Source of the DNA: Homarus americanus
Taxonomy: Eukaryota > Arthropoda > Malacostraca > Decapoda > Nephropidae
Assembly (NCBI RefSeq): GCF_018991925.1
Contig: NW_024737068.1
Coordinates: forward strand, 12,749,469-12,813,468
Direction: 5' to 3'
Length of the DNA: 64,000 nucleotides
Shown here: in pieces, positions 41,901 through 59,488 of the stretch
Numbering within the stretch: the stretch's first letter is position 1
How the letters are laid out: each line of letters begins with the position of its first letter
Notes under the pieces: model-generated
What the model was told of the DNA's origin: nothing
Databases searched by the model: none
What the model saw: only the letters and a program-made list of their open reading frames with translations
Translations under genes and position numbers: made by a program

Positions 41901-42609
41901 GACTTGCGTACATTTTCAACTTAAGAATGTCCCCAGGAACGGAACTTGTTGCAACTCGGGGACTGCTGATGTTAACTATTCATCACACTAATACATACTA
42001 TATTACACAATTCTTTGAACTTTTAATAAAATAAAATAGTGGTTCTCATTTGGCTTCGGAGAATTGCCGGTAGCTGCCATTTCAAGACCATATGTCAGCT
42101 GGAGCGATCAACTGCTGGCAGATGAAACTCCATCTGCTAGCCCCCCAAAACCAGCCACTAGTACTAGCCAAAAACAAAAATTGTCAGTAAAAGTGCTTGT
42201 GTCATGCCACTTTTAATGTACCAGTTGACTTAATATTTTTTAAATACAGCTGGAATGGGATGGAAGCTTCTTTCATAAAACTTAATTCACTTGAAGGAGT
42301 TGTGTTTATAGACTACTGTACTGTATAATTTACAATGATCCAGCAGATAGCCCCCTGGACAAGCTGGGCTAAAAGGTGCTGTGATTGAGTAATCTTGTTG
42401 GTTGCTATACAGCAATGTAATTTTTATTATTTTTTTTTTTATGGGAATTAGCCCACCCGGGCACAGGTCACTGACCCACATCGGTGCCTGGGGGGCAAAA
42501 ATTTAATAATAATAATAATAATAATTCAGATAAGTAAAAAAAAACATGTACGTATACGTATAAAAAAAATAAAATAATAAAATAATAATGATAACAATAA
42601 CAACACTGC

Positions 42610-42674
<65 letters not shown>

Positions 42675-45624
42675 CAATAATAACTGCAATAATAATAATA
42701 AAGAACCATAAAGAAATAAAATAAAAAATATCAAGAGTGAGAAACAATATACAGTATGTATGTTGTGTTGTCAAAGTAAGAGAAACAATTGAGACCCTGC
42801 AATTGTGTGTAAATGAGGCACAAAGTCAGATCAGTAACCTGGGACTTGGTCACAATTTTCGTGATGCCATATGGCAGCAGGGTCTATAGACAACACATTA
42901 TGCTTCCAATATCTTTCCAGGCGGTAGTACCTCCCTGTTTGGTAGCTGCCTTTCTACCTACTACCTAAATAGCAATGTTTACTTATGACCAAAACATATG
43001 AAAATGTAAGCCAAGTTATATTGCAGTTGATGAACTTTATGCTTGATTGATTAATTATATAAGTTTCAGCATCAAATTTTATTTTTTTATGGTACAGTCC
43101 TTCTAAATCCCTTCACTACAGGGACACCACTTTTAACATTTTATTTGGCTAAAGGCAGACGATTTTATTCATCAAAGGTGGGGAGATCCCACACAAGTGG
43201 TTAATAAATACACAGTTTGGGGAATGTAATAATACCAATAAGAAGAAGTTTGGGCATGCATGGATCTGTGGAAATTCAAGAATACTATAAGGAGAACATA
43301 AATGCAGTACAGTACATACATGAAAGATATGAAGAAACTAAAATGGAAGATAGTGTAGAGCACATGAATCAATGCACTCCAAGATATGCAAGGACTACAG
43401 TATTTCAAGAAAGTTATTCATATAAATACCACTCTGCTTAATACAGTTTAAGAACTATTACAGTATGACTAGAAATACAGTAAATATAAAGATCTTTTTT
43501 AACAAGCAGCTTAAACTTAAGTTACCATTCTGTATTCGAACAACTCTCCACAGCCGTAGAACTATGATGAGGCCGACTCCAGTGTGGGCATCATGGGAAT
43601 GAAGATAAACGCCATCGAGGCACAAGGCAACAATGACTACAATGGCATCAAATACGTCTCCCTGAAAAAATTTGAAATTTCACCTATTGATCTGTATGTG
43701 CTTCCACTTTTCTTGTTTTGTTTTAAATATGTTTAAATCAACCTTCTTCTACTAGGAAGTGTCTCCGAGAAATAAATTTTTATTCATGGAACATTGTCCA
43801 CTTGAGGCTCACTTTACCTATTTTAGTTTATAATATAAATATCTAAATTACCATTACAGTATAGAGTGAAGTCCCTTTTAAGGTTGTGAAGGGTTGATAT
43901 GACACCTGGAAGTGTCATCCCTTGGCTGAATCAAGCCTGTATAGCCATCAGTCAGTAGGATCAACATCTATGGCCTATTCAGGTTCCAGCAGACACCAAT
44001 GTTAGTGTGTCATAATTGTGCTGTCCCATATGGCCACAAGAGTTACAGACTTATCTTCATCATTACCTTATGTGTGAAGAAATCAAACTGATATGCATAT
44101 ATCTTCAGTCCTATTTCCACAATGAAAAGTGCCAAAACACTGAGGGAGAGTGTGTGCAGAATGAAGGGTACAGATGATGGAGTACCATTCATTTCCAGGT
44201 CCAGCAATAGTTCTGTGATGACCAGCATTGTATCCACCACCACCAGAGCAACAACAAGCACCTGTTGATATAAAACCTATTAACAGACTAAAGAGCAGAC
44301 ATGATTGATTGATTGATTGATTGATGAATTAATTGGGTAAAATATCTAGAGTTGCAGCCTGTGGCTATTTGATGTTGAAAATGAAAATCATAAGTCAAAC
44401 TATGATCTAAATAAAATAAAATACTATTTCAAAAATCATAAATGGATGAGTACCCATATTGAAATTTAAGAAGTCCACCATCAGATGATAAACTTCTCCC
44501 ACTTGGCACCTTTGAGATAGAGAAGAAGCCATCCCCTTGCTGACACTCAGTCAAGAAATGACTCAAGTCCACAAGGTGTGTTGTTGTTGTGAACTTGGTG
44601 TGTTGTTGTAGTGAACTTGGTGTGTTGTTGTTGTGAACTTGGTGTGTTGTTGTATTGAACATGTGTTGTTTTAGTGGGATATAATTTTACTAGGTTAGAC
44701 ATTTAGTTGTAGGCTGTACAGTATGTCTCAATATGCAGTTGAAATGCTTTAAAAAGTATAAATGCATTTGATAGTTAGACTTCAGCCTGGACCCTTCTGG
44801 CTGACCTACCACTTACCCAAAGATCCCCCTCCCCCCAAAAAAAGAATCTGTGAAAAAACAACTGGAATCCAAGAAAAAAATGGAATCTGTGACACAAATT
44901 TGATTCCAAGGATTTGGAATAAATAATTCTCATCCTGTACAAGCAATACAAATTATTTATATCATCGTATTACTACTTTCTTACAGAACTGTACTAATGG
45001 ATTGATATTACTAATAAAAGCAAAATTATCATAAATGAGGGAATATTTTGTGATGTGCAAATTCCCTTTCTACATATTGGGAATATCCATTTAACTCGAA
45101 TCCCTAGCCTTAATTTACTGGCTAATAATAATGATGGTTATGGGAATCTCAAATTTGTACTGCTAGTGAAAAAAAAAACATGATTTTAACAATTTCTAAA
45201 AATAGAAAAAACTGCAACACTGTGTTTTATTACATCCATAATCAACCTTGGCTTGTACATTTTAGTTAATTTCATTAACAAAAGTGAGAAAAAAAAACTT
45301 GAGATCTTATTATACGACTGGAAATATACAATAAAAGAATGGATAAAGCTGAAACTGTATGATAAAAACTTAAATTACCAACCCACCCTAAAGACCAGTA
45401 TGTTCCTACAGCATGTATAACTATAGATTAGAGTTATCCACCCAAGTTACCTGACATCGAGTCGAACGAAGAAAATGTTGCAATTGTTGTCTCACAGAAG
45501 TTCGTGATCTAAGGGCCACGCCATCTGAGGAGGTAGAGTCTAGACTGTGTGTGTCCTGCAGTCCTGGAGGACTATCACCTTCTGTTCCTCCTTCATAATC
45601 TAAGTCACTCTTGTTTCTTTCCAT
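38862..45624 (-). CDS. HVCN1: Voltage-gated proton channel Hv1, five coding exons
   Basis: Coding exons in reading order are 45624-45451, 44261-44067, 43661-43526, 41307-41106 and 38991-38862. All introns are GT-AG, with phases 0, 0, 1 and 2, and the joined frame is 837 nt, or 278 residues plus stop (human Hv1 has 273). Hv1 is a dimer of voltage sensors without a pore domain that extrudes H+ across the plasma or phagosomal membrane. S1 (about 59-82) keeps the selectivity aspartate (D68 = human D112), E75 and D79. S2 (about 90-115) has H94 (= H140), F104, E107 and K111. S3 (about 125-143) has D128 and D139. S4 reads RLWRVVRIQN, with R159, R162 and R165 equal to human R205, R208 and R211. A coiled-coil tail follows. 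At human H193, the second zinc ligand, this protein has D147 flanked by H146 and H149. The codon after S4 N168 is Ala, not the Gly of human. Identification is firm; the last exon is less certain. Confidence 0.93.
41106..41307 (-). CDS. HVCN1: HVCN1 exon encoding end of S4 and coiled coil
   Basis: 202 nt, enters in phase 1 after CTGTCTTCAG and leaves in phase 2 at AACAG|GTATTT. It encodes the end of S4 and a charged helix (EKRLLEEQQNRYMAEQEVSK, then YIKTLQDLLRRNG). This lines up residue for residue with the start of the human coiled coil, which drives dimerisation. If the donor were not used, the frame would continue for about 40 low-complexity Lys/Arg-rich residues to a stop at 40982. Confidence 0.9.
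41650..41968. mobile_element. MITE in HVCN1 intron, related to 54010 copy
   Basis: Matches, in reverse orientation, the sequence at 54010-54255 over most of its length: TTCTTAAGTTGAAAATG, the ACAATGTTTAAA block, and AATTTAAGAGAAA. The right end reads CAGCAGTCCCCGAGTTGC from outside inward. The left border is less clear. It lies in the intron between the S4 exon and the coiled-coil exon. Confidence 0.65.
42484..42970. repeat. (AAT)n-linked dispersed repeat, copy 1, in HVCN1 intron
   Basis: An (AAT)n tract (42502-42712) is followed by about 250 bp (AAAGAACCATAAAGAAATAA through GGCGGTAGTACCTCCCTGTT and TGGTAGCTGCC). The whole is repeated at 46136-46480. On the - strand it would be an element ending in a simple-repeat tail, as in many non-LTR retrotransposons. 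Confidence 0.7.
43526..43661 (-). CDS. HVCN1: HVCN1 exon encoding S3 and S4
   Basis: 136 nt, starts in phase 0 after TTTTTTCAG and ends in phase 1 at AATG|GTAACT. No single long open frame reveals it: it was found by reading the reverse strand between the neighbouring exons. It encodes VFDAIVVIVALCLDGVYL (S3) and LIIVLRLWRVVRIQN (S4). The spacing from the S3 aspartate to the first S4 arginine is 20 residues, the same as in human Hv1. Confidence 0.95.
44067..44261 (-). CDS. HVCN1: HVCN1 exon encoding S1 and S2
   Basis: 65 codons, phase 0 at both ends, acceptor ATCAACAG|GTG and donor AAG|GTAATG. It contains S1 with the motif VVVDTMLVITELLLDL and S2 with FIVEIGLKIYAY, followed by DFFTHK, which matches the human S2-S3 linker EFFHHK. 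The S1-S2 loop is two residues shorter than in human. Confidence 0.95.
44571..44660. repeat. Minisatellite in HVCN1 intron 1, 24-bp unit
   Basis: TGTGTTGTTGTTGTGAACTT plus GG, 3-4 copies. Confidence 0.85.
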
Positions 45625-45632
45625 GTTTTTTC
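45451..45632 (-). CDS. HVCN1: HVCN1 exon with start codon (cytosolic N-terminus)
   Basis: The exon opens after a CAG acceptor at 45633-45635, has 8 nt of 5' UTR, then ATG at 45624 in good context (AACATGG). It encodes 58 residues. The first 45 are polar and acidic, rich in Ser, Asp and Gly, as in other Hv1 N-termini. The last 14 (RQQLQHFLRSTRCQ) align with the segment before S1 in human Hv1. It ends in phase 0 at CAG|GTAACT. An acceptor so close upstream means at least one further 5' non-coding exon exists; I could not locate it. Confidence 0.88.
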
Positions 45633-46135
45633 CTGAAGATAATTAAGAGATAAAACTTCAAATATTATACTGTACTGCATAAGCAAAGCTGTATACAATG
45701 TTAATTTATATTTTATTGCTTTATTCTTGTGATGACAAATTTATAAGCTGTACTGTATTAGGGTAAGGTTTTTAATACATTCAGAGGTTAGATTGTCATG
45801 CCAAAAAGACATTTAATGCCACTGTTAGTGTTGAAATGAGCAGACCACTGTTGGTCAACAAATTAAATCAAACCACCACTAAATTACGTTAGTTTTAACA
45901 AGACCAAAACATTGAATGATGATGCTAATAGTACAGTGATGATTTGTTTTGATTCTGTATAAGTTATCTCAACACTAAAGGATTGAGATGACATCATCTT
46001 TGTTTTTTATGCCAAAGTTTGCCTGATTAATAGTGCCTCCCTAAGATAATGTATGTAGCTATTGGCAGGGGGAGTCTTGGGGGGGTCTGGACCCCCCTTT
46101 TCATCATAAAATTTTCAATAAAAAATACAATTTAA

Positions 46136-46140
46136 AATAA

Positions 46141-46200
<60 letters not shown>

Positions 46201-46480
46201 CCATAAAGAAATACAAAAAATGAAAAAAAGATAAAAAGTGAGAAACAATATACACTACTGTATGTACAGTAAGGTGTGTTGTCAATAGTAAGAGAAACAA
46301 TTGAAACCCTGCAATTGTGTGTAAATGGGTCAGAAAGTCAGATCAGCAACCTGGGACTTGGTCACAATTTTTTTTTATGCCATATGGCAGCAGGGTCTAC
46401 CATTAGACAACACATTATGCTTCCAATATCTTCCCAGGCGGTAGTACCTCCCTGTTTGGTAGCTGCCTACTACCTGCTGT
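46136..46480. repeat. (AAT)n-linked dispersed repeat, copy 2, upstream of HVCN1
   Basis: Same order of parts as copy 1 and high similarity, with a shorter (AAT)n tract (46138-46196). It lies about 0.5 kb upstream of the first identified HVCN1 coding exon. Just before it, 46065-46120 resembles a fragment of the MITE at 21205. Confidence 0.7.
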
Positions 46481-46699
46481 ATAGTATACAGTATACAATA
46501 CGTATATAAATTACACCAGTGCCAACCTTAGCTATTTCTTCTCTTAGTTACTAAGAGACATAATTTGAGATAATTAATATGGATGACATATGACTTCCCA
46601 TAGAGAATCCTAGTTTAATCAATAATAACTATTTTTATAGATTAAGCTTTAAGGCATTCATTATTCATGCTTAGATGGTCTACCTCTCATAATTTTTCT

Positions 46700-46900
46700 T
46701 CAAAAGTTAGCTGTTGCCTCACTTGGAGTACTGTACAGGGGTACTGCAATTCTGCTTGGTGTCCAAGGTATGCCAAGGACTGCATATTGATTTAGAATAT
46801 CGAAAGGAGGGCCACCAAAGAATTATAGTCATTGCATCCCCCTGCTCGAGTGTCCTGGTCCCCTAGTCAATTGGGCAAACTAGAGGATGGAACACATACA
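46700..46900 (+). mobile_element. Degraded LINE reverse-transcriptase C-terminus
   Basis: One frame gives LEYCTGVLQFCLVSKVCQGL, and after a shift IERRATKEL. This is the usual LEYC...W...IERRATK pattern at the end of LINE reverse transcriptases. Confidence 0.55.
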
Positions 46901-47364
46901 TCATCTTGGGTGGAATAGGATATCGAATAGGCAGAAAGACACAACTCGGCAACTAGACGGGAACTGAACACTTTAACTAACAGGGCCCATGCATAGGTAG
47001 TCTAAAGGCACTGTTGTTCTGGGATCAGGAAAACTGAAGGGTCTGACAAAGTAAGGCAGTTGTTGGATGAGTGCCGGAGCCCAAAGTATGCATGATTGAG
47101 CTCGGAGGAATAGCCCTCAGGGTACATTATTTGATGACATATTGTACAGTTGCAGACAAAATTTCCTGAACACTTGGCAATATCTGGCATCTACTTCTGG
47201 GTCATATATATGATTAGTTTATATCTAATAACGCTGCTTTTCATCACATATTATAGTGGAACCACAAAAGGGAAACAAATCCTTAACACAGAGAAAATTG
47301 CAATCCCCTTCACATAATGATCCTCAAGTACCTAAATGCCAGACACTGCCAAGTGCAGGTGGAA

Positions 47365-47890
47365 ATGTGCAGGCAGTGGACCACTTGTCAGGCAGGTGGA
47401 CACTCAGGCAGGGGAACACTCAGGTAGGAAGACATGCAGGCAGTGGAACACTTGTCAGGTAGACATACAAGTAATTTGACACTTGGTAGGGGGACACTCA
47501 GGCAGGGAGTCACTCAGGTAGGAACACTTGTCAGGTGGGCATTCCGGCAGGGGACACTCAGGTATGGGGACATGCAGGCAGTGGAACACTTGACAGCAGG
47601 ACACTCAGGTAGGGGGACATGCAGACAGTGGAGCACTTGGCAGGGGGACACCCAGGTAGGAGGACACTCAGGTAGGGAAACACTCAGGCAGGGAGACAAT
47701 CAGGTAGGGGAACACTCAGGCAGGGGGACAATCAGGTAGGGGAACACTCAGGCAGGGGGACACTTGGGTAAGGGGACACTCAGGCAGGGGAACACTCGGG
47801 TAGGGGAACACTCAGGCAGGGGGGCACTAAGACAGTGGAACATTTGGGCAGAGAGGAACTATGGCAGGGGGACTCTAGAGCAGGGGAACA
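47365..47890. repeat. Minisatellite, 16-17-bp basic unit, about 30 copies
   Basis: GGGGACACTCAGGCAGG and GGAACACTCAGGTAGG alternate, with longer GTGGAACACTTGTCAGG variants. Confidence 0.92.
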
Positions 47891-48059
47891 GTAGGGCAGA
47901 GGGACTTATTGACATGTACCCCCCATCAAATTAATACCAGCACTCAGACACCCCACTTAAAAAAATAAATTAGGAAGTCTTCAATTGCTTCGTTTACACT
48001 GTACTAGAGAAGGGCAAGGGCCAATTTAATATAAGTTTAATAAGCACCTTAGTCAAATG

Positions 48060-48260
48060 TACATGGTGTGGTGGTGGTACAGCATTTACATGCTTTCCTC
48101 CCACCACTGCAGTAATGGGTTCGAATCCCCAGGCCTGATGTGAGAAGGGTGTTATCCTGTATGACTCTAACAAATATAGCAGTTTTCTCCAGATACTTTG
48201 GTTTCTTCTTGTAATAACACTGTACACTGAAGGTTGTAATAAACTAACAAAGACAGACTA
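48060..48260 (+). mobile_element. tRNA-derived SINE
   Basis: Contains GTGGTGGTACAGCATTTACA as a box-A-like region, GGGTTCGAATCCCC as a perfect box B (48117-48130), and an unrelated body ending near TGTAATAAACTAACAAAG. The intact cloverleaf of a real tRNA is not present. Confidence 0.65.
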
Positions 48261-48344
48261 ACTGCCTTAATGGCTAGTAAGATTGTAAGTGGTAGAAATG
48301 ATAGATAATGAAAAAATGTCATGAAATTAGCAGATGGCTGCTCC

Positions 48345-48360
48345 CCGCCCCCTAGAGGTC
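48345..48360 (-). promoter_or_regulatory. CTCF-like motif
   Basis: GACCTCTAGGGGGCGG on the - strand; one mismatch to the core. It lies between HVCN1 and the unidentified gene, both on the - strand. Confidence 0.35.
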
Positions 48361-48479
48361 AGTCTCAAGTTAAAGAAGCAAGCAGTACAGAAAACTGTCA
48401 GAATTAACGTCTTTGGAGTAAGAGTTGTGAAATCGGTAAAATTTTGGTTTCGGTCATTCCTGTATTTAGACATCCAAAC

Positions 48480-51080
48480 CTAACCTAACCGAACCTAACC
48501 TAAACCTAGCCACAAAACCCAGGAACCATATCTGACCTAACCGAGGGAGCGACCCCCCTAAAATTCTCTAGATGACTGAAACTAAAATAATAACACGAAC
48601 TCTTGCTATAACTTGGCAGAAAGTGTTGTAACAAGACCAGGTGACCAGGTGTGAATTCTTAGGTGACCAGGTGTGAATTCTTAGTCTATACTTGACCAAC
48701 ACTGGCACATATTCAAGTACATTCAAGAGCCCAAACATGCCCAGTACGTGTTAACTTTGCTTAATAGAGACCAGACTGACAGTCCTAGCAGACAAAAAGC
48801 AAAATTTATTAATGTAAAAGAGCTTCAGTTCATTTTATATCTATACATAATTAGTTGTGAAGTCATTATATGTACAGTAAATTTCAATGTATTTTCATTC
48901 CATTTGGTAAAGTTGCATATTGTCTTAATACAGTATAAATAAATAGGTGATTTTAATATGCACTTCACACATACAGGTTACTAATGACAATAAAACATTA
49001 AGCTTAAAACAATTATTAAAACTTGACACCTCGAGTCATAATTTTCGCTTTGTCTTTGAACTTAATTGACAGATGTACAAATATTCACTACTCCCCTTCA
49101 ATGTGACAAATACAATTAACACAGTAAATAATTCATTATAACATCATTATTCCTGTAGTGAAGTCTAAATGTATACCTACGTCTACTTAAAACTCTTGAG
49201 GTAAATATACGCTCTTACGCACCTTTTGTCCAGACCTACGCTCGAGGCTGTACTACTACCATATATTTCGTACTTTATTTTTGGCATCCATAATACAAAT
49301 TTTATTCCCATGATTTATTATTTATTTTTCTATACATAAAATAGTATGTTCCTCTTTATATATTCTTATATTGTTATTTATTTAGGGTGTGTATGTAATA
49401 CCTTAAGAGGACGGCTTGTGAACGTAATGAAGACTCCTATAAACCAAACGATAGTTACCTAGTGTACTATGTTTTAGTTAGATAAATAGTGAGAGTCTTG
49501 TAATAACCAGTAATTTCTATGGCGGTTAGGCAGCTGTTGAACTTCTCGTATTGCAGCAGATAGAAAATAATAATGGGACATCCCACATTAATGGTTTCAA
49601 GCAGTTATATCATTACAGACTTTAAATTCAACATTAATGTGAGTCAGAATTGGATATCCATGGCAGTTTGATATGGACTTATATGCAGTATATCAATATT
49701 AATTGAATATTATATATGAGCCAATGAGCTGGCAAGGCACTACAAAGGGGGTGGGGATTGCACCATCAGCAAAAAAAAAAAAAAAAAATAGTTGCTTGCT
49801 CTTTGTGAATATGTGCCTTTGTGAGCACTCATTTGAAATTTGAATTACTGCACTAATAAAGTTGTGTATGTTGTAAATTTTCTTTAACTCCATCACCTGC
49901 AAAATTTGCTTTATGCATACTGTACAAATGAAGGTGAAAAAGTAGATATTGGGACTGGTTTGCTTTTATTGTTTATATCGCCCCACATACAGGACAGCAA
50001 TCATTCCAAGCATGGAATGGGATCTTACTAAGCCAGGTGCTCAGTATTAGTCAGGTGTGGAGCCATCTCAAGCAAGGTGTGGGAGCTTTCTGATCCTGGT
50101 GTAGTGCCTTCAGAAGCCAACTGTTGGTCTTCACAAGGAGTTAGATGTGTAGTGGAAGCCAAGCCAGATGTGTAGTCTGTCCTCGCCTGATTGGTAATCC
50201 TCATTCATCTGTGCTGGAAAAAGGCAGGTTCCATACCATGGAGGGTTACAACCAATGATGAGACAAAACAGGTTCATGAAGCTCAGAGTTCATAGTCAGT
50301 GCACTTTTAATCACTTGTGACTATTAGATATACCGACATAAAAAAGTACATCATATCGTGTTTCAGTGAAATTGAAATGGCACTTAGCACTGCTGGAACT
50401 GACACTACAACTGTGACTGTGAACCTCTGAACTTATCACACGTCTTTGTGATCTTGCACATAATATACTGTACCATAAGTTTTTATGACATGTCCATTCT
50501 TTATATTGGCCTTTTAATATATTTATGTTAGTTCTGGTAGTTGAATTCTTAGTTGGGTGTCTTTCTGTATGACTTGTTTTATGATCAATAAAATTAATGT
50601 ACTAAGTTACAGAAAGGCAATGAAATGTAAAGCATTTTCTTTGCCTTAAAGCTGAAATATACAGTATGTTCATTTATTGAGTTGATGAAAAAAAAGTGCA
50701 AGTACTGTATCACTTAGAATCTGTAGTTACTGTACATAATGTACAGTATTCCAAAACTGTGAAGACATTTCATGATTCAGAGGAAGCTTCAGAGTTAAGA
50801 ACTTGATATGAGTACTATAAGCTGACACCCGGTGGCTAAGAATTCAACTCCAATGACTTTGCATGTTAGTATAATAATGTTAACATATAACAGCTCCAGC
50901 AACACTCAGGCAGGGGGGACGACTGCTTACTGTAACTGATAATTGGTCTTGGTGACATAGATGGTGAATTGCTAATAACAATTCGGTCAAATAACTTAAT
51001 CACATAAAATATCATAAATGTCTAACAGTAACTCATAGTGAGGCATCTTTCATAGTTACCTGAAAAAATAAAATGAAGAG
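48480..51080. other. No gene seen
   Basis: Begins with CCTAACCTAACCGAACCTAA (48478-48515); the rest is AT-rich unique sequence with a poly-A run near 49770 and no supported exon. Confidence 0.45.
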
Positions 51081-51087
51081 CTATATT

Positions 51088-51093
51088 TTTATT
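51088..51093 (-). terminator. Polyadenylation signal AATAAA
   Basis: AATAAA on the - strand (GGAATAAAAATA), about 145 nt after the TAA at 51238. It supports a 3' end for the unidentified gene here. Confidence 0.45.
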
Positions 51094-51237
51094 CCTTGTA
51101 ATCTGACTTTAAATAGGTTATTTCTGAAGGCAAAGACAGATTGCAAGAAATTCTACTTATAAATTGGCTTAATATTTGTTTGTTCATCACAGACCAGAAT
51201 CAAAATATCTGCAGTCAACCTGCCGGGTAGCTCATTT

Positions 51238-53904
<2,667 letters not shown>

Positions 53905-54009
53905 CTTGAAGATTGGTGTGAATTACATGAAAGCACTTGGGAACTTTGTGTTTTCTTTTTCCTATGTAGTTATCGACATTAATACTCTGTGTGTGTGTGT
54001 TTATATATA

Positions 54010-57206
<3,197 letters not shown>

Positions 57207-57239
57207 CCACAAGGAAAGAAGAAAACACGTAGATCACGC

Positions 57240-57830
57240 GCACCTACAGGGCATCCTCTCTTATGAACACCGAGGAAAAGAAGCTGTTCACTGCCTCAGC
57301 TTTATCCTGGTCAGAATCTGCATAACTACCATCTTTAAGCCTCAGGTCTGATACTCCTACTCGCGTTTTTAATTTCGACTTTGCATAGCAGTAAAATAAC
57401 TTTGGGTTTGACTTGACCTCACTTGCAACCAGCCTCTGGAACTCCTATTCAGCCCTTCTACACTCTGCCTTTGCTTGGTTTCTGGCTCTTGCATACATCC
57501 TCCTGGCCTGCTCATCGGTTGACCTAATCCATGTCTTGAATTTCTGGGTTTTCTTCTTAACTTTGTTGACCGCCGCATGGTTCATGTGTAGGGTTCCCCT
57601 CGTATTCCTAGAGGCACTGGGTTTGGTCTTGGGTATTAATTTATAGATCAAATGGGTCACTTTACTAGTTATGATATTCAGCGTACGGTAGTGTCTGTGT
57701 TCTTGTGCCTTAATGAGTCAGGACAGTGGATTCCCTTCATCTCTTCCCTCATCCTGCTGTAATTTCCTTTGTAATATTTGCACCTTGGCCTGGCTTTATC
57801 TTGAACTGCCAGAGGCTGACAAAATGTGCA
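57240..57830 (-). mobile_element. LINE fragment, same family
   Basis: Homologous to about 35240-35700. The - strand frames read RRSTKLRRKPRNSRHG and VNKVKKKTQKFKTWIRSTDE, the segment upstream of the reverse transcriptase. It begins abruptly at GGCATCCTCTCTTATGAAC, just outside the (TA)n tract on the right of the Tigger element. Confidence 0.8.
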
Positions 57831-58504
57831 ACCCACTGTACAAATATTTTGACAACAAATAAATATGAATACATGCATTCTTCATAACTTTGCAATACAT
57901 TTTACAGTAATGATTGCATAAATAATTTAAAAGCAAATGCAGTAGATCTCTGCACCCTGTCATTGTTGTATAATGAATTGGGAATTCTGTCAGTCTCTGG
58001 CAGTGAGTTTTCAGAACACTTACCCCTCCTCTCCCCTTCAACGGAGAGTTTTATCTCTCATAATTTTTTATCACTGTTGGACTAGTATATTACTAACCAT
58101 GCTACTTGCTTAAAGACCTTTGTTGTTCAAGCACAGTGATAACATTATAACAACACAACAACACCCCTTCTGCCTTTCTCCTCCATCTCCCCTTCTCTTT
58201 CTCTCTCTCACTCTATTTATCTGTATCTATATATCTATCTATGCCATCTCTATCATAGAAAAATTTAATGCCACAGACAAGGGATGAAAGGAACTCCTAT
58301 AAGCTGCATCGTTTCTCTTTTTAAATGTTCCTTCTCTGGTATACATACACTGTATATTCTGTATAAATCCATTGGTGTCTTTAGCTAAAGTTATAAGCAA
58401 TATTATTTTGCATGTGAGATATTGAGATAGAGTTCTCGAATGTGGAACTATAAATGTTTTGCTGATTAGGGGTGAGAGGTGAGGTGAGGGAGCGAGGAAT
58501 CCGC

Positions 58505-58560
58505 TATGTGACGTCAGCGAAGCTCCACCCACCTGCGTGTGGGTAGACTTCCTCTTCTTT
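58505..58560. promoter_or_regulatory. Possible promoter with CRE palindrome
   Basis: TGACGTCA (58509-58516) followed by CTCCACCCACC, a GC-box-like sequence, in a locally GC-richer stretch. On the - strand it is placed where an upstream promoter of the unidentified gene could be. No transcription start is visible. Confidence 0.25.
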
Positions 58561-59488
58561 AGACCATGATAACAACTACAGTACTGTAATAGAGGTTAGG
58601 AGAATGACACCGAACCAAGCGTGTTTTGTTGAGTCAGGTTACCCTCCGTTGCCATACTTAGTTAAACTCAAAACAACATAAATTTTTCTTATACATATGG
58701 TCTGAAATAGTGATCCTCACTGATGACCCATTATAGTTTGTGATCACTCTTATAGCCAACACTAATACACCAAAAGGATAATACAAGAGACTTGATAAGA
58801 AATGGAAACATGGATGCAATGACTGCTTGAGAAAATGTTCTTACAGTATATCAGTTTCTCAAGCAAAAATTTGCAAGTTGTAATGTGAATGAAGAAGTTA
58901 ATCCAAGGATGATTGTCTTAAAGTGCACAATCTTTTTAAGACAAACACTTTATAAATGAGTTTCAGAGTGTCAGGTTACTCTTTGGCAGTCGAGATGGCA
59001 CTGGAACAGGCCTATTGCCTAGGTATTTCTGTTATAATGTACTGTATTTGTGTATCAAATGTCAAAAGTGTCAGCTGTGTTCAATAAAGTATATTATCTA
59101 TCTATATGTTTCAACATCTATCTATTTGTGGGTCTGGAGATGCCAGTGGTAGTTGTCTTTGCTACTTTCCTGATACAATTGAGCATTAGTAATTTAATGG
59201 TATTACTGTATATATCTTGAATACAAGTACTGGGGAGACATTGTAATATAATAAACCCTTTAAATATATTATATTATAATCACCATCACTTGTTAATTAT
59301 TCCTTACAGTGAGAAAGACAAACAAGAAGGTTAGTTTCAGTTGATGTTCACTATACAGTATGCAACTCACAATAGGCCATGAATGATACTACCCCCAACA
59401 ACCACCAACAATAGCCTGAATAGATTATAAATACACTGTATACAAGTACTGTACTGTATTTGCTGCCTTTACGTATTGTGTATGCATA

